This document shows, one piece after another, positions 1-5,066 of a DNA stretch of 6,435 nucleotides. The notes under the pieces were generated by a model that saw nothing but the letters and a program-made list of their open reading frames with translations, made no database searches and was not told where the DNA came from. Within the stretch, counting starts at the first letter, position 1; each line of letters starts with the position of its first letter. This DNA is from Nitrospira sp. (lineage in GTDB: Bacteria; Nitrospirota; Nitrospiria; Nitrospirales; Nitrospiraceae): positions 1 through 6,435 of the forward strand of contig JAKDNQ010000127.1 in NCBI GenBank assembly GCA_030456405.1, written 5' to 3'. The position numbers and the translations under genes are program-made.

Positions 1-339
1 GTGGCCCATGACATCGGTCGTCTCGATATCGGACAATGTGTGGTGATCAAGGATCGCGTGGTTGTGGCGGTCGAGGCCGTCGAGGGGACTGACGGAGCCA
101 TTAAGCGCGGCGGCGATTTGGCCAAAGACGGCGCGGTTGTGGTCAAACGATCGAAGCCGCAGCAGGATTTGCGGTTCGATCTCCCGGCCGTGGGGCCTCG
201 AACCATTGAGGTTATGGCCTCGGTCAAGGCTTCCGTCTTGGCGATCGAGGCCGGTCGGACGGTCTTGTTGGATCGTGAGATCATGTTGGACAAGGCCCGG
301 TCTGCCCGTATCGCTATCGTTGGGATCAAGCAGGAGTGA
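1..339 (+). CDS. lpxI: LpxI, UDP-2,3-diacylglucosamine pyrophosphatase, C-terminal part (5' end outside window)
   Basis: This is the last 112 residues of an LpxI (DUF1009) protein. LpxI hydrolyses UDP-2,3-diacylglucosamine to lipid X and UMP in the cytoplasm and replaces LpxH in many non-enteric bacteria. The fragment matches the C-terminal catalytic domain of the family in wording and order: DIGQCVVIKD (residues 9-18), AVEAVEGTD (23-31), VVVKRSKPQQDLRFDLPAVG (46-65), then TIEVM and SVLAIEAGRTVLLDRE. The EGTD stretch is the probable active-site region. Full-length members are about 270-280 residues, so some 160 residues lie upstream of the window. The GTG at base 1 is therefore an internal valine and not the start. 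The stop is TGA at 337-339. The location upstream of lpxB fits the pathway. Family assignment is secure; catalytic residue positions are recalled and were not aligned. Confidence 0.93.
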   Translation: MAHDIGRLDIGQCVVIKDRVVVAVEAVEGTDGAIKRGGDLAKDGAVVVKRSKPQQDLRFDLPAVGPRTIEVMASVKASVLAIEAGRTVLLDREIMLDKARSARIAIVGIKQE

Positions 340-363
340 TGGGTGAAAAGTGATGCGTGATGA
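336..363 (+). repeat. Four tandem 7-bp repeats, GTGATGG / GTGAAAA / GTGATGC / GTGATGA
   Basis: Four consecutive heptamers share the core GTGA, at 336-342, 343-349, 350-356 and 357-363. The lpxI stop codon (337-339) lies in the first unit. The remaining spacer up to the next gene (364-402) shows no clear promoter, terminator or ribosome-binding site. The array looks like a small intergenic repeat; no function is evident. Confidence 0.55.
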
Positions 364-402
364 GTTTCCGACAAAGAAGCGCACTGGTCTTCGGTGTGTC
401 CG

Positions 403-1368
403 ATGAAGCCGATCCGTGCCGGCGTCATCGGCGTCGGACACCTCGGGCAGCACCATGCGCGTCTCTATGCTTCGTTATCCGGATCTCAGCTCATCGGTGT
501 GGTTGATAAATCGATCGAGCGCGCGCAGATGGTCGCAGATCGGCACGGCGCGCGCGTCTTTCGTACGGTCGATGAATTGTTGTCACAGGTCGATGTCCTC
601 AGTGTGGCGGTGCCCACGTCAGGCCATTATACTGTCGCGCAAGCCTGTCTGAATGCAGGGAAACATGTTCTAGTCGAAAAGCCGATTGCTGTCACAGTCG
701 GAGAGGCGGAGGAGTTGGTGCAATTGGCTAAGCAGCGAGGCTGTTGTTTGCAAGTGGGACACAGTGAACGGTTCAATCCGGTCATGGCGCTGATGCGTGC
801 CCACATCGGGCAACCCGTGTTTATCGAATGTCATCGTCTCAGCAGTTTCAGTGAACGGGGGACAGACGTGGATGTGGTGTTGGACTTGATGATTCACGAT
901 CTGGACCTCGTGTTGTCGCTGAATCCCGGCCCCGTTGAGGAGGTGCGAGCTGCGGGTGTGGCGGTGTTGTCTCCCTCGATCGATATCGCCAATGCCCGCA
1001 TTCAGTTTCAGAGCGGCTGCGTCGCGAACCTGACCTCCAGCCGCGTGTCGACGAATACAATGCGCCGGTTGCGTCTTTTCCAGCGAGATAATTATCTGTC
1101 GATCGATTTACAGACCAGGCAAGGGATGATTTGCCGGCGCAACGTCAAGGCAGGGGAGCGGCCGACCGTCGAGGTTGAGGAGCTGCAGGGTGGAGACGAA
1201 GAACCGCTGAAGCTCCAGCTTGAATCGTTTCTTCACGCCGTCGGCGCGGGCGCCAGGCCCATGGTATCGGGTGAGGATGGCGCGGCGGCAGTGGGTCTCG
1301 CGCATCAAGTCTTGCAAGCTATCGAAACTTTTGCGGTTCGCCATGAAGGAGGGGATCGCAGGGGATAA
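403..1368 (+). CDS. Gfo/Idh/MocA-family NAD(P)-dependent oxidoreductase of the lipid A operon (possible GnnA-type)
   Basis: The protein is 321 residues from the ATG at 403. A GTG three codons upstream at 394 is possible. Neither has a clear Shine-Dalgarno; ATG is preferred because the conserved strand KPIRAGVIGVGHLGQHHAR then begins almost at once. Residues 7-18 form the Rossmann dinucleotide-binding turn (GVIGVGHLG). VEKPIAV at 91-97 contains the family's EKP motif with the catalytic lysine. GHSERFNP follows at about 119-126. LMIHDLD at 162-168 supplies the second active-site motif. The C-terminal half is the usual substrate-binding alpha/beta domain. Members sitting between lpx genes are common in several phyla. 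GnnA, which oxidises the 3-OH of UDP-GlcNAc so that GnnB can aminate it, belongs to this superfamily, so a role in making amide-linked lipid A is plausible but inferred. No GnnB-type aminotransferase is visible here. Superfamily certain; substrate unknown. Confidence 0.9.
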   Translation: MKPIRAGVIGVGHLGQHHARLYASLSGSQLIGVVDKSIERAQMVADRHGARVFRTVDELLSQVDVLSVAVPTSGHYTVAQACLNAGKHVLVEKPIAVTVGEAEELVQLAKQRGCCLQVGHSERFNPVMALMRAHIGQPVFIECHRLSSFSERGTDVDVVLDLMIHDLDLVLSLNPGPVEEVRAAGVAVLSPSIDIANARIQFQSGCVANLTSSRVSTNTMRRLRLFQRDNYLSIDLQTRQGMICRRNVKAGERPTVEVEELQGGDEEPLKLQLESFLHAVGAGARPMVSGEDGAAAVGLAHQVLQAIETFAVRHEGGDRRG

Positions 1369-1432
1369 AGAGTGAGTGGAGGTCTCAGGGAGTAACGGAA
1401 TCACGAGAGATAGGACGGCAGGATAAAGACGT

Positions 1433-1452
1433 GGGCTCTTCCACCCGAGCTC
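1433..1452 (+). other. Weak hairpin in the 99-base spacer upstream of lpxB
   Basis: GGGCTC (1433-1438) can pair with GAGCTC (1447-1452), with one G-T pair, around the loop TTCCACCC. No T-run follows, so it does not look like an intrinsic terminator. The rest of the 1369-1467 spacer shows nothing I can support. The lpxB start codon follows 15 bases later. Confidence 0.2.
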
Positions 1453-1467
1453 CTTTCATAAGAGGTC

Positions 1468-2595
1468 ATGCGAATTCTGATCGTGACAGGCGAAGCTTCA
1501 GGTGATCTCCACGGGGCTCATTTGGCCAAAGCGATCATGGCGCTCGACCCGACGGCTCAACTGGTCGGCATTGGTGGGGCTGGGATGCGGGCTGCCGGAG
1601 TCAGCCTTGTGCCTGGTGTTCCGCAGTTGGATGTCATGGGATTGATCGGGCTGTCCGCTATCCGAGCGATGGTCCAGCGAGTGCGCGCGATTCGGAGGGT
1701 GCTGAAGGCAGAGGCCTGGGATCTTGTCGTGCTGATCGACAATCCGGGGCTGAATTTTCATTTTGCCAGGGTGTCCAAAGCCGCCGGCCGGCGTGTGCTC
1801 TACTATATCGCCCCGCAAGTGTGGGCCTGGCGGCCAGGGCGCATGAAGTGGATTCAACGCCGGGTCGATCATGTTGTGGTGATTCTCCCGTTCGAGTCTG
1901 AACTCTACCGCCGGGCGGGAGTTCGGTGCACATTCGTGGGCCATCCACTGCTTGATGAGGTCGCGCCGCAGTACGATCGTGCGGAGCTTCGGAAGGAGTT
2001 CGGTTTTGAGGAATCCACTCGCGTCGTTGGATTGTTACCGGGAAGTCGAAAGAGCGAGGTTGAAATGCTCTTGCCGGTGCTTCTCAAGGCAGCGGCTCAA
2101 TTGGTCGTGGCTGAACCGGGAACGCAGTTTATTCTGGCGCAGGCTTCCTCAATTGACGATAATCTGATCCAGGCCCTGTTGCAGCACAGCCCTGTGCCGG
2201 TCCAGGTCGCGCACGATCGAGCCAGTGAGGTGATGGCCCTGTCCGATGTGTTATTCATCGCGTCGGGGACCGCGACCTTACAGGCGGCGGTGGTGGGAAC
2301 ACCTATGGTGTTGCTGTACAAGACGTCGCCGTTGACCTATCGGCTGGCTCGTTGGCTGATCAATGTGAAATGGATCGGGCTTGTGAATTTGGTAGCCGGC
2401 CAATCGATCGTGCCGGAGCTGATTCAGGACGAGGCGACGGAGGAGCGGCTTTGTCAGGAAGTCTTGCGCCTCTTGCGCAATCTGTCGGCGTATAATGAGA
2501 TGAAGGAAGGTCTTCGACAGGTTCGGCAATCGTTGGGAGAGCCGGGTGCGTCGCATCGAGCGGCTCAAGTGGTATTGGCAGAATGTCGACTCTAG
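1468..2595 (+). CDS. lpxB: LpxB, lipid-A-disaccharide synthase
   Basis: LpxB is a GT19 glycosyltransferase. It joins lipid X to UDP-2,3-diacylglucosamine, releasing UDP and forming the beta-1,6 lipid A disaccharide at the inner face of the inner membrane. The 375 residues match the usual length (about 380). Visible motifs are TGEASGDLHGA (7-17), GIGGAGMRAAG (34-44), LIDNPGLNF with Asp91 (probably the conserved catalytic-site Asp of the family), YYIAPQVWAWRPGR (112-125), FVGHPLLDE (156-164), LLPGSRKSEVE (189-199) with the conserved Arg194, IASGTATLQAAVVGTPMVLLYK (264-285) and NLVAGQSIVPELIQ (307-320). The ATG at 1468 is the first possible start, because an in-frame TAA lies at 1459-1461. AAGAGG sits only two bases before it, an unusually tight ribosome-binding spacing. 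Its 3' end overlaps msbA by 13 bases, suggesting translational coupling. Confidence 0.97.
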   Translation: MRILIVTGEASGDLHGAHLAKAIMALDPTAQLVGIGGAGMRAAGVSLVPGVPQLDVMGLIGLSAIRAMVQRVRAIRRVLKAEAWDLVVLIDNPGLNFHFARVSKAAGRRVLYYIAPQVWAWRPGRMKWIQRRVDHVVVILPFESELYRRAGVRCTFVGHPLLDEVAPQYDRAELRKEFGFEESTRVVGLLPGSRKSEVEMLLPVLLKAAAQLVVAEPGTQFILAQASSIDDNLIQALLQHSPVPVQVAHDRASEVMALSDVLFIASGTATLQAAVVGTPMVLLYKTSPLTYRLARWLINVKWIGLVNLVAGQSIVPELIQDEATEERLCQEVLRLLRNLSAYNEMKEGLRQVRQSLGEPGASHRAAQVVLAECRL

Positions 2596-4328
2596 ATCGT
2601 CTGATACGATTGGTCCGCTATCTGAAGCCCTATCGGGTTCGGTTGGGCGCCGCGTTTGCCTGTTCAGGGTTGGTGGCGGCCTTCTCTGGCGCCTATGCCT
2701 GGCTCGTCAAACCGGTTCTCGATGAGATTTTCATTAACAAGAACGAAAGCCTCCTGCTCGTCCTTCCGCTCGCGCTCTTCGCGGTGGCGGTGCTCAAGAG
2801 CGTCTTCAACTATGGACAAAACTATCTCATGAACTATGTCGGAAATCAGGTGATCACCGACATTCGACAAGAACTGTTCGGCAAGCTCATTCGGCTGCCT
2901 ATTCCCTACCACGATCAGAATACCTCGGGACGATTGGTGTCCCGCGTTGTGAACGACGTTTCGTTGATGGCCAATGCGGTGGCGGGAGTGTTGAAAGATT
3001 TGTTTCAGCAAGGACTCACCTTCTTGGCCATGATGGGCGTGATCTTTTATCAGAATTGGCGGTTGGGGAGCCTCTCGGTGATCGTCATTCCCTTGGCCGT
3101 GTTCACGATGGTGCGGATGGGGAAGCGGCTGCGGGCCTTGGCGGCCAGCGGCCAGGAGCGGATGGGGGATATGGCCTCCACGCTACAAGAAACGTTGTCC
3201 GGCATTCGCATGGTGAAGGCCTATGGGCGCGAAGAGTCGGAGGCGGCGCGATTTCAACAGAGCAACCGCTCGTTTCTCAGTACGACGATGAAGGCGATTC
3301 AGGTCTCCTCCCTCGGGTCGTCGCATATGGAAGTGATCGGTGTCGTGGGAGTCGCAGCGATTATTTGGTATGGCGGTTTCCTCGTGATCAACGGCTCGAT
3401 GACGCCGGGAGAGTTTTTCTCATTTCTGACCGCGATGTTCATGGCCTATACGCCGATTCGCAAACTGGCCGGCTCCAATAATGCGATTCAACAGGCGCTG
3501 GCAGCGGCGGAACGGGTCTTCGGCGTGTTGGACATCAAGACCGAGCACGAGGCGGAGAAGGGCCGGTTAGAGTTGCCGCGGATTGCGCAGTCGGTGACGT
3601 TCGACGATGTGACGTTTCATTACGAGAGCCAATCGGTGCCGGCGCTCAACGACATCAACTTGAGGATTCGCGCCGGAGAAATGGTGGCCCTCGTGGGCAG
3701 CAGCGGCAGCGGAAAGACGACGCTCGTCAACTTGATTCCGCGCTTTTACGAACCGACGGCCGGTCGTATTCTCATCGACGGGATCGATATTCAATCATAC
3801 ACCCTTCGTTCGATCCGATCGCAGATTGGGATGGTGTCACAAGACGTCGTCTTGTTCGACGACAGCGTTCGTAACAACATCGCCTTTGGCCGGGAAGACG
3901 CAACCGATGAAGAGATCATTCAGGCGGCGCGATTAGCCTATGCCCATGATTTTGTCGAACGTCTTCCTGAAGGGTACCAGACAGTCGTTGGAGAAAAAGG
4001 GGTGAAACTCTCCGGCGGGGAACGGCAGCGCCTGGCCATTGCCCGCGCGATCTTACGCGATCCTCCCTTGCTCATCCTCGACGAAGCAACGTCGGCGTTG
4101 GACACCGAGTCTGAACGGGTCGTCCAGCTGGCTCTTGTCAATTTGATGAAGGGTCGAACGACTGTCGTCATTGCCCATCGGTTGTCGACGATTCAACAGG
4201 CCGATCGGATCATGGTCCTGGCTCGAGGCTCGATTGTCGAAGTGGGGACACACGACGAACTGCTGCGCCGTGATGGACAGTATAAGCGGCTCCATGCGAT
4301 GCAGTTCCAGGATATTCCCGATGCGTAA
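2583..4328 (+). CDS. msbA: MsbA-type lipid A export ABC transporter, fused permease/ATPase
   Basis: This 581-residue half-transporter matches the length of E. coli MsbA (582). It would act as a homodimer in the inner membrane, flipping lipid A-core from the cytoplasmic to the periplasmic leaflet with ATP. The N-terminal half holds the transmembrane domain: hydrophobic segments around 21-42, 57-75, 135-155, 160-178, 248-269 and 276-292. The first coupling region, ITDIRQELFGKLIRLPIPYHD, lies at 91-111. The nucleotide-binding domain has Walker A GSSGSGKT (372-379), Q-loop Gln420, ABC signature LSGGE (476-480), Walker B LLILDE (496-501) with catalytic Glu501, D-loop SALD (504-507) and switch His532. 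All are intact. The start overlaps the lpxB 3' end and lacks a good Shine-Dalgarno, so re-initiation after lpxB is likely. MsbA is preferred over a generic exporter because of its place between lpxB and waaA. Confidence 0.93.
   Translation: MSTLDRLIRLVRYLKPYRVRLGAAFACSGLVAAFSGAYAWLVKPVLDEIFINKNESLLLVLPLALFAVAVLKSVFNYGQNYLMNYVGNQVITDIRQELFGKLIRLPIPYHDQNTSGRLVSRVVNDVSLMANAVAGVLKDLFQQGLTFLAMMGVIFYQNWRLGSLSVIVIPLAVFTMVRMGKRLRALAASGQERMGDMASTLQETLSGIRMVKAYGREESEAARFQQSNRSFLSTTMKAIQVSSLGSSHMEVIGVVGVAAIIWYGGFLVINGSMTPGEFFSFLTAMFMAYTPIRKLAGSNNAIQQALAAAERVFGVLDIKTEHEAEKGRLELPRIAQSVTFDDVTFHYESQSVPALNDINLRIRAGEMVALVGSSGSGKTTLVNLIPRFYEPTAGRILIDGIDIQSYTLRSIRSQIGMVSQDVVLFDDSVRNNIAFGREDATDEEIIQAARLAYAHDFVERLPEGYQTVVGEKGVKLSGGERQRLAIARAILRDPPLLILDEATSALDTESERVVQLALVNLMKGRTTVVIAHRLSTIQQADRIMVLARGSIVEVGTHDELLRRDGQYKRLHAMQFQDIPDA
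4309..4312 (+). promoter_or_regulatory. Shine-Dalgarno AGGA for the acyltransferase, inside msbA
   Basis: AGGA lies 8 bases before the ATG at 4321, within the last codons of msbA. It favours 4321 over the next in-frame ATG at 4336, which has no such motif, and so gives an 8-base msbA/acyltransferase overlap. Confidence 0.5.
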
Positions 4329-4994
4329 CCCCGCGATGAAGCGGGTGGAGAATTGGCTGAAGCTCTCTGTCCTCCCTCCAATTGGAGCCGCGGTGATTCG
4401 CGGGCTGGGCCGGTCGATGCGGATGGATTCGCAGGGCCATGAGCAGGTGGATGCGTTGTATCGTGAGGGCCGGCATATCATCCTTGCATTTTGGCACGCG
4501 CAGCAACTGATGATTCCGACAGGCTATCGCGGATCAGGGGCCAATGTGTTGATCAGTCAGCATCAGGACGGTGAGATCATCGCGCGCATCATTTCTCGAT
4601 TCGGGCATCGGGCGGTTCGTGGATCGAGCACGCGGGGAGGGGCGCTTGCGCTACGAGAATTGATTCGCCTGGGGCGATCCGGCGCCGATCTTGTCGTCAC
4701 TCCCGATGGACCCAAGGGGCCTCGTCAGGTTGCGAAACTCGGGGTGATTCAGCTGGCCAAAGCGACCGGGCTTCCGATTGTGCCGGTGGCCTTTAGCTGC
4801 TCAAAAAAAAACTCTTTGCGAGTTGGGATCGATTCATGGTCCCGTATCCAGGGTCCCGGGGACTCTATCTCTGGGGCGCTCCCATCTGGGTTTCACGGGA
4901 AGCAGATGAACAGGTGGCGGCAGCGGCGTGCCAGGAGCTGGAGTCGGTCTTGAATCGGCTGACGAATCAAGCGGAAGAGGCTTGCAAGACCTAG
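4321..4994 (+). CDS. DUF374 lysophospholipid/late lipid A acyltransferase (LpxJ-like), frame broken at an A9 run
   Basis: The first 160 or so residues are typical DUF374: FWHAQQLMIP with the active-site-like His, VLISQHQDGEIIARI, VRGSSTRGGALALREL, then VVTPDGPKGPRQVAKLGVIQLAKATGLPIVPVAFS. DUF374 proteins transfer acyl chains; from memory, Helicobacter LpxJ, a late lipid A acyltransferase that does not need Kdo, belongs to this family. The position between msbA and waaA fits that job. In the initial frame the protein leaves family sequence at nine A (4803-4811) and ends at a TGA at 4951-4953, 210 residues, with an Arg/Ser-rich tail unlike the family. The -1 frame after the A-run reads KLFASWDRFMVPYPGSRGLYLWGAPIWV and ends at TAG 4992-4994. 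It contains the conserved SWDRF element at the expected distance. The intended product is thus about 224 residues. Causes may be a sequencing error, a real mutation, or slippage/recoding. Confidence 0.85.
4803..4812 (+). promoter_or_regulatory. A9 run with A_AAA_AAC slippery heptamer (candidate -1 frameshift or slippage site)
   Basis: Nine A (4803-4811) followed by C. In the upstream reading frame the codons are TCA AAA AAA AAC, so 4806-4812 is A AAA AAC in exactly the phase required for a -1 slippery heptamer. One extra A by polymerase slippage would give the same restored frame. Downstream, GGGATC (4825-4830) can pair with GGTCCC (4838-4843), one G-T pair, 7-base loop; GGGTCC (4851-4856) can pair with GGACTC (4860-4865). 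The first stem starts 12 bases after the heptamer, somewhat farther than usual. Confidence 0.4.
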
Positions 4995-5066
4995 CCATCA
5001 GCTGTCAGCTTTCAGCTCTGGAAGAAGAGTATGCTGACTGCTGATGGCTGACCGCTGACAGCTCAT
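4995..5066 (+). repeat. Palindromic intergenic repeat filling the acyltransferase-waaA spacer
   Basis: The spacer is built of copies of TCAGC on the left and GCTGA on the right. AGCTGTCAGC (5000-5009) is an exact reverse complement of GCTGACAGCT (5054-5063). Inside it, after a 2x2 internal loop, TCAGC (5012-5016) pairs with GCTGA (5047-5051). CCATCAG (4995-5001) is also the complement of CTGATGG (5041-5047), an alternative pairing. The hairpin ends three bases before the waaA ATG, and no T-run follows, so it is not a classic terminator. It resembles REP-like intergenic elements. Confidence 0.75.

Noticed and set aside
619..640. ATTATACTG resembling a -10 promoter box inside the oxidoreductase gene
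   Set aside because: No matching -35 at proper spacing, and it lies in coding sequence for a conserved region; chance occurrence is likely.
1433..1457. Possible terminator before lpxB
   Set aside because: The stem is short with a G-T pair and an 8-base loop, and no T-run follows; the genes either side belong to the same pathway.
1498..1944. 148-codon minus-strand open frame opposite lpxB
   Set aside because: Antisense to well-conserved lpxB sequence and rich in His/Pro/Arg as expected from complementing high-GC codons; no family features.
3056..3481. 141-codon plus-strand open frame inside msbA
   Set aside because: Overlaps the MsbA transmembrane domain in another frame, with no recognisable protein; a GC-rich codon shadow.
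4171..4320. Upstream extension of the acyltransferase frame to an ATG at 4171
   Set aside because: This part overlaps the MsbA nucleotide-binding domain and has no DUF374 similarity; the start at 4321 has a Shine-Dalgarno and fits family length.
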